DNA of 64,000 nucleotides from the NCBI GenBank assembly GCA_963920765.1, contig OY987249.1:4311230-4375229 (forward strand). Direction: 5' to 3'. Both the position numbers and the translations under genes were made by a program. This document shows, piece after piece, positions 12,040 to 23,714 of the stretch. Numbering within the stretch: the first letter of the stretch is position 1; the number at the start of each line of letters is the position of its first letter. The stretch comes from Ulota crispa. Its lineage: Eukaryota; Streptophyta; Bryopsida; Orthotrichales; Orthotrichaceae. Under the pieces are notes generated by a model that was not told where the DNA came from, searched no databases, and saw nothing but the letters and a program-made list of their open reading frames with translations.

Positions 12040-12120
12040 TGGAGGGCTCATATTTTTTCTACCATGGGTATCTATACCATTATGGCAAACTTCAAGGTTA
12101 TCCTTAAAATTTTCACTAGG
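12040..12120 (+). repeat. Right-end fragment of family D
   Basis: GGGTATCTATACCATTATGG and CAAACTTCAAGGTTATCC correspond to the right terminal ~55 bases of the family D elements. No left part is adjacent. It may be the displaced right end of the degenerate copy that begins at 9244. Confidence 0.4.
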
Positions 12121-12183
12121 ATAAATGGGGATCATAGACTTATAATATGTCGTAAAATTAGGATCATAGAGTCATGGCTTCTC

Positions 12184-13330
12184 TTAACCCTTTGACCATT
12201 CACATTTTCACAAAATCCACAAGAAGCTAGGGTAGTAAACTTGGATTTGTAGTTGAATCAAATTTGGACCTAATTTGCATAATCCAACCTTACAAATGGG
12301 AACAACAACTTATTTACTATACATTGTCAAAATTTCAACTCCAGCCAAGACTCTCTTATTGCATATTCCCTATTGGCATAACTACTTGGAGTTCTTAAAT
12401 TGCATACTCTCTATGTGCATAAAGTCTGGTCCAATAATCATGAATGGAGTTATTTTTGTCAGAGTGGGACCACTAAAGTACAATGTCACCAATAAAAAAT
12501 GTGCTTGAACCCTTCGTATGTATACTACTAAAAAAAACTCCCCACCGTTCCCATGCAATAAGAGAGGTTTGACTATAGATCTACTGTTGGAGATGAAATA
12601 TTATAATGATTAAGTGAGATGTAGGTGGAAAATCTTTAGTTTTTCATGCTTGTATGGTTTTGGATCTTATTGCTTCATACAAGCTTTTCTTGAGAAGAGC
12701 CTTATATTTCTAAAAAGTAGGGTTTTCCACCTTTCCAATAAGACTACTTTCACACAAATTGGATCAAAAAAGCAGTCACAAGGTGTAGCTAAGTGGACAA
12801 AAAGGGTCAAAAACCCCACTTTATTTGCTACCCTAAAACAATTCTACAAAAAATTTGATAAATGCTATGGAAAATCCAATTGGTAAAAACGATCAAAAAT
12901 TGGCCTTAAATGTGGGATGACAAATTTCAAAAATGAAATGATAGCACAAGTTCAATAGATTTTCAAATACTATAATTATACTAGTACTATATAGAGAAAC
13001 AATATAAGCGTATTTCTTAAGCAATTTGATATATTTTAAGATTGCACAATTGAAATGCAGCATTCTTGTTGGATGTTTGACGTATTGTGTTGTTGCTTTG
13101 ATCCATCTTTGACCAAATATGGATACGTATTTGAGGCCATGATGTATAAACATCATTATTCATCAACTCATATACCTAATTCCAATGTTGTTTTTTTGAT
13201 TAGATGCAAAATTCTTGTGACCACAAACATTCTTCAAAAACAATATCCAAATTGTTGAGCAATTTTATGCTACATGCCAAAAACTAATCTGCTGAACCAA
13301 AATATGGTTCGGTGGTCACTAAAGGGTCAA
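12184..13330 (-). mobile_element. Probable TTAA-type element, family M
   Basis: The left end is TTAACCCTTTGACC. The right end, read inward, is TTGACCCTTTAGTGACCACC followed by the palindrome GAACCA-TATT-TTGGTTC, the same asymmetric design as the other TTAA families. There is no second copy in the window to confirm the boundaries. Short open frames inside show no domain. Confidence 0.45.
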
Positions 13331-13782
13331 TGTGGATCTTGGTGTGCTTTACTTCTAGGAGGTTTGATTAACTAATAGGTTATCTAGAGCCTACTAAAAA
13401 AATTTACAAAGTTTCAAATTTGGAAATCTCAATCCACTTTTCCTTCAACTCTTCAAACATTAAAGAAAAATTCTAGAAAACTCCATACCTACTGTAGGAC
13501 ATGTGAATACGCTTAAAAATCGAAATCATGAATAATAAAGACCAACATTTCTAATCGAAAACTCAATCATTCACAAAGAGTGGTAAAGTAGAGACTACAA
13601 TGATAAATTTTGAAGATCGAGTATATGAGCATGCACGAAGTCCATATAGAATTGAAATGGAATTGCACGCTTGTAGTTCCCTTAGGGCATGCACATCATT
13701 GCACGCTAGACAAATTCAAAATACCAATTTAAAGGGCCAACTGCAAATTTGTCCTCTCCAGTGCTTCCAAATTCAAAATTGT

Positions 13783-14238
13783 TTAACCCCTAAGGTAGTA
13801 CGTTCGAAGACCGCCCATCTAAGGGCTTATCCCTCTTTTTCATGGTCTTCCGTGGATGGAAGGATTTTTAGTTCATTTTTCAGACAAAGAGAAATAGATG
13901 TTGAATTCAACACAAGTCGTTTCATATTTTTTGAAATATTTTTGAGTTACTTATGAATTCTTAAAGTGCATGTGTCATAGGTATCTATTATCTCAAAGTG
14001 CATGTGTCATAGGTATCTATTATTAACCTTAGACTTTCCAAGAACTGTTCATTTGCAAGTTGTGAAGAGATTTGAGGAAGCAAGGAGAATGATTGGCTCT
14101 TGCAATTAAAAACAAACTTTTTTCCATGCAATCAATGAGTTATAAGAGGCTAATGTAAGGACCACCAGTACACCATTTCACAACAAGCTACTGGATGGTT
14201 CAAAATGAGCAAACGGTTTTCAAGCGTACTACCTTAAA
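13783..14238 (+). mobile_element. Probable TTAA-type element, family L
   Basis: The left end TTAACCCCTAAGGTAGTACG continues through TTCGAAGACCG. The same ~22 bases appear inverted at 14212-14236 with about three mismatches, ending CCTTAAACG where CCTTAGGGG would be expected. The interior holds a 32-bp direct duplication (AAAGTGCATGTGTCATAGG...) near 13963-14022. Confidence 0.5.
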
Positions 14239-15117
14239 CGCCAAAGGGTGTTTTTCTTGTGTTAAGAAGGTAGTTTTGGAGTTTTTGAATTATTCTTTTA
14301 TGATCATTATTAAAAATCAAAATAAAATTGTATCTTCAACTTCAAGGCATTTTAATGGTGCTACCAAAAAAAACCTTCAACAAGGCCACGTGGATTTTAA
14401 GATATTTGTGTTTGAATGTGAGTATGGAATTCTTTGGTTTTGTAGTTGCCTTAAACTTCTTATATAAAAATGGCATTTTTTGTGTACAAAAATGGGAAAC
14501 AACCACTTAGGATGCTTTAGTATTTCTTGTTGTTATTTCAAAACTAATGATTTCCTTTCCAAATTCATGATCACAATTTCATAAATGAGCCCACAATGCA
14601 ATTGTCAAAGAGCTTTTGCCTAATACAAAAAAAAAAAAAAAAAAAAAAAAACCTCAAATTATAGACCAAAAATCTCTATGAATGAAAATGAATTTAATGG
14701 GAAATGAATTCTAATTTGCATAACAAAAACATTCCAAGTGAAATTAGCACAAAAACACATTTAGATTTTGTTGAATGACAAAACTTTAGTAAAAGAGCCC
14801 TAGCTGCTTAGGAAAGTGCCTAAGAGAAATTTTCAATTTATTCTCAACTTAATGCACATCTTTTCAATGTGGCAATTTGTCATAGGCTCTATGACACTAT
14901 TTGATCCACAAGAGGTATGCTTGCAATTTAACTTCCACAAAAAACAATTGGAATAAGGTATAGAGGACATTAAAATTGAATCTTGAAGTGAACTTTAGCT
15001 AACTTCTCCAAAAAAAAAATTTGAAACAATTAAATCTCATTACCTTCAACATGCTTTCAAAATTTCCTAAAACTTCCTAAACACCAAAATATGGTACCAT
15101 GGACACTTAGGGGTTAA
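14239..15117. other. Gene-free stretch ending in a TTAA element terminus
   Basis: The right boundary, read on the minus strand, is TTAACCCCTAAGTGTCC followed by the palindrome ATGGTACCAT, again the TTAA-family end design. The matching far end was not found with confidence; TTAACCTTAGAC at 14023 is a candidate. A run of A lies at about 14627-14651. No gene is seen. Confidence 0.35.
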
Positions 15118-15266
15118 TTTGACTATGCTAGAAAATCGGCCAGAAAGTTGTCTTGAAAGAAGAGACTTCCATGGCAAAGCAAATCCTTCTTGTGTCAAAG
15201 TGTCTGATTTTCATGTTTAACAAATCCCATGTCAGACCGTCTTCACGTTTTCTCAAAGAGCACTTA

Positions 15267-15704
15267 TCAGAAATAAATAAAAAATTTAGATTTATACACA
15301 TGGAGAACTGAGGTCTTTTTAATCGTCAAATGGAGGAATATTTGTAATTGAACACTAGCATGATGTGGTTGTAAGTTACAAAACCTGCATGGAAGACCTT
15401 GGTGCAACACCTCAAAGTTATGCTCCGAATTTGGAATCACAAGCACTTCATCTCTCACGTGACAAACCAGATTGGAAGCAACTTTTGCATGCCAAACCAA
15501 ATTTAAAGCAGGAGGGTGCAGATGCCAGGGCTTACTAAAGGAACCTAACCTCCCAACATTTGGAATATGAATTCCTATATCTTGAACATTGCTTGAACAA
15601 ACCCCCTCGCCTTTTTGGTTGCCCTTATTATACTTGTGAACATAATAACAAAAATTGCAAAGTAGTGTCACACTGCGTAACATCAATTTTGTTAACAAGG
15701 ACAC
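15267..15704 (-). other. Unrecognised 145-codon open frame
   Basis: The frame is open for 145 codons from an ATG, unusually long for this AT-rich DNA, and locally less AT-rich. The product would contain several Cys and His residues but no motif I can assign. It lies just upstream of the CACTA element at 15824. It could be one exon or a relic of a host or transposon gene, or chance. I do not assign a function. Confidence 0.2.
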
Positions 15705-15956
15705 ATGATGATATTTTGTTCAAGCAACTTATACGCAAGCTAAGAGCCTTAAGCACAAGCAATTTCAAGTTTGAAACATCAGTTACTTGAGCTATGAGTG
15801 GCTTAAATGTGAGAATTCCCTTACACTAGTAGAAAACTCCATCCAAAACAACAGAAAACCAACAGTTTCTTGTTGATTTGGGCACTTGCCCAGGCTAATT
15901 GACTAATTTAACAGAGTTTTGTAAAAACTAAATACGTTCTATTGATTTGGATACCA

Positions 15957-16830
15957 TTATCTAAATCAACAGAAATTTTGGAATCTTTTGGGAATCTTTT
16001 GGGAATTTTTTGTGAATCTTTAAGAATCTTTTGGGAATCTTTGAGAATCTTGTCAAGATTTTTAAGAATATTTAAGAATCTTTTCAAGATCTTAGAATCT
16101 TTGAGAATCTTCTTGGAATCTTTGAGAATCTTTTAAGAATCTTTGAGAATCTTTTAAGAATCTTTGAGAATCTTTAGAAATCTTTGGGAATCTTTTCAAG
16201 TTTTTTTGGAATCTTTGAGAATGTTTGAGGACAATTGAGAATCTTTGAGAATCTTTTAGGAATCTTTGATAATCTTTGAGAATCTTTTTGGAATCTTTGA
16301 GAATCTTTTAGGAATATTTGAGAATCCTTGAGAATCTTTCAGGAATATTTGAGAATCCTTGAGAATCTTTCAGGAATACTTGAGAATTCTTGAGAATCTT
16401 TGAGAAAAGTTTGGAATATTTGAGAATCTTTGGAAATGTTCTAGGAATTTTGAATTTTTTTGAGAATTTTTGAAAATCTTTAAGAATCTTTTTGGAATCT
16501 TCCTGGAAGCTTTGAGAAGCTTTGAGAATCTTTAAGAATCTTTGGGAATCTTTGGAAATATTTTGAGAATCTTTTTGGAAATTTTAAAAATCTTTGAGAA
16601 TCTTTGAGAATTTTCAAGAACCTTTTTGGAATCTTTGAGAATCTTTTTAAAATCTTTATGAAATTTGTTAAAGTACTTCAAAATATTTATAGAAATAGAA
16701 TCTCTTAGACTGAATTAGAGTTCTTCAAGAATCTTTTTGTAATTCATCAAAATACTTTAAAACATTTTTAATAAAAAAACTATCACAATAGTTTAGGTTT
16801 GTTTTTGAAATCTTTCTAGAATCTTTTTGG
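15957..16830. repeat. GAATCTTT(GA) array inside the CACTA element
   Basis: About 870 bp made almost entirely of irregularly spaced copies of GAATCTTTGA and close variants (GAATCTTTTA, GGAATCTTTT), several dozen in all. Spacing is about 10-20 bases and the motif keeps one orientation. It occupies the subterminal region on the left, where CACTA elements carry transposase-binding repeats, but it is much longer than usual. Confidence 0.85.
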
Positions 16831-17603
16831 ACCTCATTAAATTGTTTTGAGGTTTTAAAAAATGAAAGAAGTTAAAAAAAAAATAGAATCTTTTAGAAGT
16901 TTGAGTGTACATTGATTGGTTTTATTTTCTTTACTTATCACAATTTGGTTAGATTTAAAATTAGCAGCCTTTAAAGTCAAATAAAAACATGACCATAATA
17001 ATAAAAAAATCAACAATTTTTTGTTGATCTGGACACTTTTGGACACAACTTCACTAATTCAACAAAATTTTATGTAAAAAATACAACATTTTGTTGTTTT
17101 AAATACAAAAATTTCCTTACAAACAAATATAAAAGATGCTCCTCAATTCTTTGAAAAAATCATATATGTCCCTCAAGGATTAAAAGTGCCTCTTTCCTTT
17201 TTGTATAAATATCAACAATGCTTCTAATATATTGGAAAAATATTAAAAATGCTCCTCAACTATTTTAAATTATTTATATCTTTGTGTTATATGATAACCA
17301 AGTGTATAGTTTAATGCAAATTCTTATAAGAAACCAAAGGTGATTTTTACATTTCAAATAACACAAGGATATATTTAACATTTCAAAATAGAAGAGCAGT
17401 TTTATTATTTTTCCAAAATAATAAGAGTATAATTGATATTCCTACAAAAAATAAGGAATATATTTTATGTTTCAAATATTTTTGGCGTAAACTTGATATT
17501 TTGAAAGACTTAAAGGGTACTTTTAGTATTTTTCCTTCTATTACTAACCAAATGAATTAAAAAAAAACAATCTTACAAAATATTTTTATAAGCTTTAAAA
17601 GAT

Positions 17604-18015
17604 GGAAATTGATATGTGTACCACACCCTTCCCAGTATTATACTACACCACGGGGTAATTTTTAGATTTCTACCATCAAAAAGCTGAATTTGAAAATTTT
17701 GAATTCAAATTTGGACATAGAGACCATGGTATTGTCTAGAACCATAAAAAAAGTTGCAATTCAACAACACCCAATGAAAAAGTTTAGTTAGGGAGAAAAT
17801 TGTTAATTTTACTTTTGTTTGTAAAAAAAGATAAGCTTTTTCATTGGGTGTTGTTGAATTGCAACTTTTTTTATGGTCCCAGCCAATATCATGGTCTCTA
17901 AGTCCAAATTTGAATTCAAAATTCTCAAACTCAAATTTTTGATAGTAGAAATCTAAAATTTACTTTGGGGGTGTGGTACAGTAGTTCAAAGGGTGTGGTT
18001 TACATATTAATACCC
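17604..18015. mobile_element. Foldback element, family E, copy 1
   Basis: Arms of ~180 bp fold back: ATAAAAAAAGTTGCAATTC and AACAACACCCAATGAAAAAG on the left return inverted on the right, around a ~70-bp centre. The termini GGAAATTGATATGTGTACC and (read inward) GGGTATTAATATGTAAACC resemble those of 41458-41874. It is nested in the CACTA element. Confidence 0.7.
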
Positions 18016-18520
18016 TTAAAAAACATCCAAAACTAATCAAAAGTTTATAGAATTTTGATTTTATAATTGCAAGGTTTTAATTCCGTAACTTTTCACAATT
18101 TCATGTTATTTAAAGCTATCAAACTATGGAGGCTATTTTAATAGAATAAGGTTCTTTTTACAAAAAAACTAGTACTAAATAATAATTATTAATGAATCCA
18201 ACCTTTGCCTGCAACAATCCTTTTGAGATTTGTGAATTCCAATAAAAATTTATAAACAAAATCAAAAGGATGGAAATAAACAATTTATTTAAAATTTCTA
18301 AACACCTTCTCTGATTTTAGCTCATAACTTTTGATGAAAAGATTGGAATCCAAAAAAAATTGTTGGAGGTGAAAGTGAAATACATTTACCAACTTTTCTT
18401 AGTTCTAAGTTTTTTGAAAAAAAGTCCTTTAATGGGCGGAAATAGCCTCCAAAGTCTACTAGCTTACTAAAAACATGAACATTTAAAGTACAAATAGGAT
18501 CATGGTTCTATCGTGCACAT

Positions 18521-18720
18521 GTGTGTGGGCACGTGCTCTAGTGGTTGTGAGTAATGCGGAAGAGTTGTGGAGTGTGAACCTGGTGGTAGGAGGTTCAAAC
18601 TCCACTGCCATCAGCCTTATCGGGTGATGCGGGTAGCTGTCCGGAGGTTCGGGCAGGTATTCGGAGGTGCGGGCAGCTGTCCGGCCCTTAAAAAAACTCA
18701 CAGTTTTATAATAAATAAAA
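18521..18720 (+). mobile_element. tRNA-derived SINE
   Basis: A GC-richer insert with RNA polymerase III promoter boxes in tRNA spacing: box A-like TGCTCTAGTGG at 18534-18544 and box B GGTTCAAACTCC at 18592-18603. A non-tRNA body with a repeated CGGAGGTxCGGGCAG motif follows, and the tail is A-rich (from ~18690). This is the structure of a tRNA-derived SINE. Exact ends and target duplication are not clear. It lies within the CACTA element. Confidence 0.7.
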
Positions 18721-18955
18721 AAATCTATGAAAAAAAAATTTTAAATTGAAAAAAAAAAGAGATTTGAACAACATAAAATACATGAAAAGTAACAGAAAAT
18801 CAATAGAAAATTAACAAAAAACAGTAAATAATCAACAAAAAATCAACAAAAAATCAACAAAAAAGTACCCAAATCAACTTGACCAAATCCACAGAAAAAA
18901 ATCAACAGTTTTTGGTTGAAATTTTGTTGATTTTGTGTTGAATTTTCTACTAGTG

Positions 18956-19623
18956 TTACTTGAGGCCCTTAGAGCATTGCCACCATAGACGGAAAGGCAT
19001 AGTTAACCTATACATTTGCAAGAGGACCCGGAGTTTGGGCCTCCACCGCATAGTTGCTACCGATTTCTAGAGAACATGAAGAGCTAGTACAAACTTCCAT
19101 TCTCATCATTGTAGAGGTCTTTCCAGTTCACTCCAGAGCTCACAATAGGACTCAAGTTCTCTAATTATAATTGCAAGGTACTAGAGAGAAAAAGTTGAAA
19201 GGTTTTGACAACAACAAGGGACGAGAAATTAACATGAGTGCAATGGGAATGTTTCAAAAAAAATTGGAACCACTAATACAATTGATCCACTTTGTGGCTC
19301 TCCAAAACACTTGTCGCATTCTCTTTCCAGTGAAAGGGGTGGAGCTGCTCTTACCCCCACACTTTTTTGCCATCAGATAAACTACTGCACTCTTTCAGTT
19401 TGTGGTCTGCTGTGCAGAAGCTGCGGTCAGAGTTGCTCGGACCCATCATCGTTCCACACCAGTCACACCACGCAATGCACGCAACGCTGTCTGTAGGTGT
19501 TACGAGAATCTCAAACATTCAGAAGAAATCACAAGCTCTGACTACTTCAGTCGGTGACACGCCGGAGGTAGCCAGTCCTGTTCTGTTCAGTTCTGTTCTG
19601 TTCTGAACTGTACTAACTTAGCG
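18956..19623. other. Upstream region of the cupin gene
   Basis: No separate gene is seen. The last part (about 19570-19610) has a TTCTG/TTCTGTTCAG short tandem pattern just before the cupin start codon and is probably 5' UTR or promoter. I cannot place a TATA box or start site with confidence. Confidence 0.4.
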
Positions 19624-20778
19624 ATGGCGTTCACAGGATGTCTAGCTGCCTCCGTGCCGCACTGTGCCCCTTCTGCTCCGCTACTCCCTCCGCATTTCTC
19701 TTCACGTCTTTGTTGTTCCCTTGTTGGAGTGCCTGGTGTGCGCACCCAGCAACCGGAGCGTCGTCGTCGTCGTCGTCGAGTGTGTTCCTACAGGAGAGGG
19801 GTGACGACAGTGGTAGCCATGGCGAACGCCAACACAACGTCGTCAGGGTCGCGGGTGGTGGAGAAGCTGGGCGTTCGCATCGAGCGCGGTCCTTCGGAAG
19901 CGCGTCTGCAGGAGCTCGGCATCCGCTCCTGGCCCAAGTAACTTACTACCATGTCCCCGTCCTTCACTAGTTGTCCAGTTTCCAATCACTTGCTCATGAT
20001 TCTAGCCTGTTGTTGTTCATTCAAGTGTAGGCTGTTTGTTATTTTGCATATTTTGCACCAGCTGAATTGTACAGTACAGTAGTACCCAATTTCATCCCTT
20101 AAGTTTTTAGGGATAATTTCATGGATACCCCTGAAGTTTGCAATATTTTCATAGGTATCCCTGCTTAAAATCAGAAATTTCACAAATACCCTAGGACCAT
20201 AATATTTAGGCATTTATTTGTTGTGTTTGTACTTCTTTCATGACCAATGTTGAAGAAGGGAATGTAACAAAACAAAAAAGAAGCAACGTGTGCACAAAGT
20301 AAGAAGGGAAGTGGCATGCACTACAAAACAAACGCGTAATTTTTTTTGGGTACAAGGGTATTTGTGAATTTTCTGAAAAAGCAAGGGTATCTATGATAAT
20401 ATTGCAAACTTCAGGGCTATCCATGAAATTTTCCCAAGTTTATAATACTCAGAAAGTCAGCTTAGGTTTTGCATTGCATTTTCTTCTCATCTTTCGGGGA
20501 CCTAGGGAAGAGTTCTTTCTTTGTGTTTCGCACCTGAAACCCTAAATTTTACCATGGTTGCTCTACGTAGGTGGGGATGCCCGGCGAGCAAGTTTCCATG
20601 GATCTACGACGGCAAGGAAACATGCTACCTCTTGCAAGGCAAGGTGAAGGTGTACCCGGAAGAGTCTTCGGATTTCGTGGAGTTCGGAGCTGGCGACTTG
20701 GTGGTGTTTCCGAAAGGCATGAGCTGCACGTGGGACGTTTCGGAGGCTGTCGACAAACACTACCAGTTTGAGTACTGA
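19624..20778 (+). CDS. RmlC-like cupin (DUF861 type), plastid-targeted, two exons
   Basis: Exons 19624-19937 and 20571-20778 with a GT-AG intron splitting a Lys codon; the product is 173 residues. The start (context GCGATGG) opens a Ser/Arg/Ala-rich segment of about 65 residues with an RRRRRRR run, which looks like a chloroplast transit peptide. The remainder, from about residue 75, reads LGVRIERGPSEARLQELGIR...SWPKWGCPASKFPW, then KETCYLLQGKVKVYP, FGAGDLVVFPKGMSCTWDV and VDKHYQFEY at the end. This is the plant RmlC-like single-domain cupin family (cupin_3, DUF861); the usual plant lengths of about 100-170 fit. The fold is a small beta barrel, and the biochemical role of the plant members is not established. 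The intron junction falls inside the conserved SWPKWGCP block, which supports the splice model. The intron carries a Mutator-like foldback element at 20110-20435. No frameshifts or missing motifs are seen. Confidence 0.9.
20110..20435. mobile_element. Mutator-like foldback element, family D, in the cupin intron
   Basis: Begins GGGATAATTTCATGGATACC and ends with its complement (GGATAGCCC-like arm). Flanked by 9-bp duplications AAGTTTTTA and AAGTTTATA (one mismatch), the size typical of Mutator-like elements. The arms pair for well over 100 bp around a short centre. It lies wholly within the intron. Confidence 0.85.
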
Positions 20779-20988
20779 TGGAACAAGAATTACTACTATG
20801 ATAACAAACAATTTCTGTACAAATCTCTCTCCTTCGACACAATCTCTTCTCGAAAATGTTAACGAAATCACGAGCTTCTAGCTTAGATACCCTAGCATTG
20901 TTGCTTTTTGTGTGTGCTAGGGTTTTGCTATGTTTGAACGAATGCATTCCTAGCTGCTGCTGTGACACCCCATTTCTCTTCCTGAGTA

Positions 20989-21417
20989 CTTCCTCTATCC
21001 CTCTAAAAAAACGTTCAAATCACACACATTTTTTGTACCACTAAAAATCTCCCTTTTGCTGATTTCAAATGCTGAGAAAGCGTTTGTCATGTTCAATGAT
21101 CTCATAGGGGCAAGTTAAGCGATTAGGGAGCATTCCTCTCTTAGCAAGCTTGATCTTGCCCATATGAAGTACCGTTGTTGTTACTAATCTTTAAATCATC
21201 AATAATGAGGAACTAACAACATGCACAAATATGGTATTTTTTGCATGAAATTTGGGTGCCCAAACAGCAATATCAGAGTTGAAGATTTTATATACATTTA
21301 GTAGAATGATGGTATATTGATTCTAGAATGCATGTGTCACTAGCACAAGGACTGACTAAAAACGTAGTTAATCCTTTGCAAGAAAACTTTTGGATGTTTT
21401 TAGAGGGACATAGGGAG
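20989..21417. mobile_element. Stowaway-like (Tc1/mariner) MITE, family K, copy 2
   Basis: Termini CTTCCTCTATCCCTCTAAAAA and (read inward) CTCCCTATGTCCCTCTAAAAAC, each preceded by TA; CTCCCTCYRTCCC is the classic Stowaway end. 429 bp, 210 bp downstream of the cupin stop codon. Its body matches, inverted, the copy at 51548-53369 and lacks the TTAA element inserted there, so it serves as an approximate empty site. Confidence 0.8.
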
Positions 21418-22227
21418 TACATTGTTTATGACTATGTAAGTATTGCTTTTGGTGTCCTTCCTTTGAAGGCATGTTTTTCAAGTAATTCTACAATTCGAAG
21501 GAATGGTGGGTATGGTTAGATTTTGTTGAACTCGTGTGTTTCTTAGAGCTCCTAAGGGGGCGGTTCTCACTATGTCTCACCTCCCAGCTAATAATACAAG
21601 ATCCCAGGTTTCTTGATTTGTTGAAGAGGACAAGAAGAGAAGGTAAGGAAAGTTTTGAATATTTCAAATAAGCAAAAAAATTGGTGGAACTTGGGCTTGA
21701 AGGTGGGTCTTGATCCAACTCTAGAACAGAGTCCTTCCTCCCTTGACATCAGAACTTCCAAAGAGTAGTATCATGTAATCATTTTGAAATGAATTGGGAT
21801 GTGGGACTTGGGACAAAATAAAATGTGAATTGTCAAGGCTTAATTTTCAACTCTCAACCAATCAGATTTTGGAATTTATTGGGACCTTGAAACATTGTGA
21901 ATACTACCGCTGGGAGTTTTGAAAAGGAGGATTGGTTCAGGTTTGAGGTTTCAGTTGGGTGGCTGAAACTATACACCAGTTTCTGCAGTATTAATGAAAT
22001 CTGCAACATTCATGAAATGGAGGAGCCTCGGACAAAAACACAGAATTAGCTAGAATGTATGTATTTCGCAATTCTTTTGAAGTTGGCAACAAAAAAGATG
22101 CGAAGAGACACTTGTTGGTCTTTGTGAAAACCGATCTTGGAACACGTGTGTTGCAATTTATATTAAAGATAAATTATATTCTCATTTCAGTATTTTGAAT
22201 ATTTACAAAATTGGGCAATGATTTTAG
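21418..22227. other. Gene-free stretch
   Basis: Slightly less AT-rich than the flanks. Short open frames show no recognisable domain and I call no gene or repeat. Confidence 0.4.
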
Positions 22228-22366
22228 GGGAAAGTATAAATAGGGGCATGAAAACGTAAAATATTACAGATAGGGGAGCAGTTTCAAAATAAATTTTACA
22301 AATAGGGGCACAATTTCAAAAACATTGTAAAATTTTGTAAAATTTTTTGGTTTGGATTTTTGTTGA

Positions 22367-23005
22367 TTAACCCCTAAATGTTTGCAAGCACCAAATTTTG
22401 GTGTTGTCAATACTTTGAATTTCAATAAACGTAACTAAATTGCTATTTTAGTAGTTTATTTGTTTGAGCTATTCTTTTCGAAGTCTAGTTTTAGCATCAA
22501 AAACCCAATTTTGAAAATGATTGATTATGATTTTTCTATTGAAGATTTTGGGCAAGGGTCTTGGCTTTTTGTAGTGTTGAGAGCTCTTGGAAATGAGCCT
22601 CAAATACACTAAAATTTGGAGAAATTTTTCCACTAGATATTCATTTTAAAATTTTCTAAAAGAGAATTGAAAGAGCCGTAAAATGATTGGAGTTACATAT
22701 GCTATTTCCTTTAACCTTATATTTTTTTGGTGACCAACTTTTTAGATTCAACATGTGAAAAGAAGATTGAAAGTCTTCAAGTCATTTTTGCAATTTTAAC
22801 ACCTCATGGTCAAACATTATAATCTTTTAATCCATAGGTTATATTGTTGTGTTTTCTTTTCATGTGTGATCTCTAACATATCTAGTTTGAATTCATACGG
22901 TTACAATTCTAAAAAATTGATGCAACTTATAAAAATGTTGACTTTTTGTTCAATTTAGAGAAAGTTCCTAACAACTCAAAAAAGCCTTAGGCATTTAGGG
23001 GTTAA
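22367..23005 (+). mobile_element. TTAA-type element, family B
   Basis: Begins TTAACCCCTAAATG and ends GCATTTAGGGGTTAA. A palindrome CACCAAATTTTGGTG lies just inside the left end. It matches 57842-58492 over its full length. The opposite arm of the foldback host gives the empty site: GATTTA-GATACATC there against GAT-TTAA ... TTAA-GACACATC here, supporting duplication of TTA or TTAA on insertion. Confidence 0.85.
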
Positions 23006-23291
23006 GACACATCATATTAAATGTTAGCTAACTTCCAAAACAATTAAAGTTCTCTCCAAATCAAGCCTATAAACAAAAAAATTAGTAAAGGGAATGGCAA
23101 TTTTTGAAGACTTTTGAATTTTTTGGAAGTTAGCTATAGCATTTAATGTGATGTATCTAAATCAACCAATGTCCAAACCAAAAAAAAATCAAAAATTTAC
23201 AATTTTTTTGAAATTGTGCCCCTATTTGTAATTATTTTGAAATTGCACTCCTATTTGTAATATTTTATGTTTTCATGCCCCTATTTGTAAT

Positions 23292-23714
23292 GGGACCAAC
23301 TAGGTGGACACCCACCAATTGCTACGTGGACACCCCATAGCTGAGTTTATTAAATTTGAGATTATTATTATGTTGAAATATGAAATAATCAAAGCAATAC
23401 TTTAGCATACATCTGTGTCTACAAGCGTTATAAACACACAACAAATTTGCCTCATTTGTGACATGGTTAGGAGTTAAACCAGTTGTTCCCTTCATTTATT
23501 GACTTGACTCTTGACCATGTCACAAATGAGGCAAATTTGTTGTATGTTTGGAGCAATTGTAAACACAGATGTATGCTAAACTATTGCATTGATTTTATTT
23601 CATATTTTAGCGTAATAATAATCTCTAATTTTGTAAATTTAGCTATGGGGGTGTCCGCGTAGCAGTTGGGGGGTGTCCGCGTAGCAATTGAGGGGTGTCC
23701 ACCTAGTCAGTCCC
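23292..23714. mobile_element. Foldback element C with an 8-bp target duplication
   Basis: Termini GGGACCAACTAGGTGGACACC and, read inward from the right, GGGACTGACTAGGTGGACACC. The arms of ~190 bp continue (CAAATTTGCCTCATTTGTGAC and its complement). Flanked by a perfect 8-bp duplication TTTGTAAT (23284-23291 and 23715-23722). That size fits hAT, or a Mutator-like element with a short duplication. Near the right end GGGGTGTCC(G/A)C(G/C)TAG repeats three times. Confidence 0.85.

Larger units (their letters stand above)
15824..18955 (+). mobile_element. Non-autonomous CACTA (En/Spm) element, 3.1 kb
   Basis: Starts CACTAGTAGAAAA and ends TTTTCTACTAGTG, with a perfect 3-bp duplication TTA outside (15821-15823 and 18956-18958). 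CACTA termini plus a 3-bp target duplication define the superfamily. Subterminal DNA is rich in short repeats, as known for CACTA elements where the element-encoded protein binds them: TCAACA/TTGTTGA motifs near both ends and a huge GAATCTTT array. There is no transposase frame. It carries a foldback element (17604-18015) and a SINE (about 18521-18720), so it is older than these. Confidence 0.88.

Noticed and set aside
15957-16830. CRISPR-like reading of the GAATCTTT array
   Set aside because: Units are short, irregular and without unique spacers, and the setting is a plant CACTA element.
18521-18610. Functional tRNA gene
   Set aside because: Box A and box B are present but no cloverleaf stems can be drawn, and the sequence continues into a SINE body with an A-rich tail.
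19631-19985. Overlapping frames on both strands over cupin exon 1
   Set aside because: Shadows of the GC-rich transit-peptide exon; only one frame joins the conserved cupin sequence across the intron.
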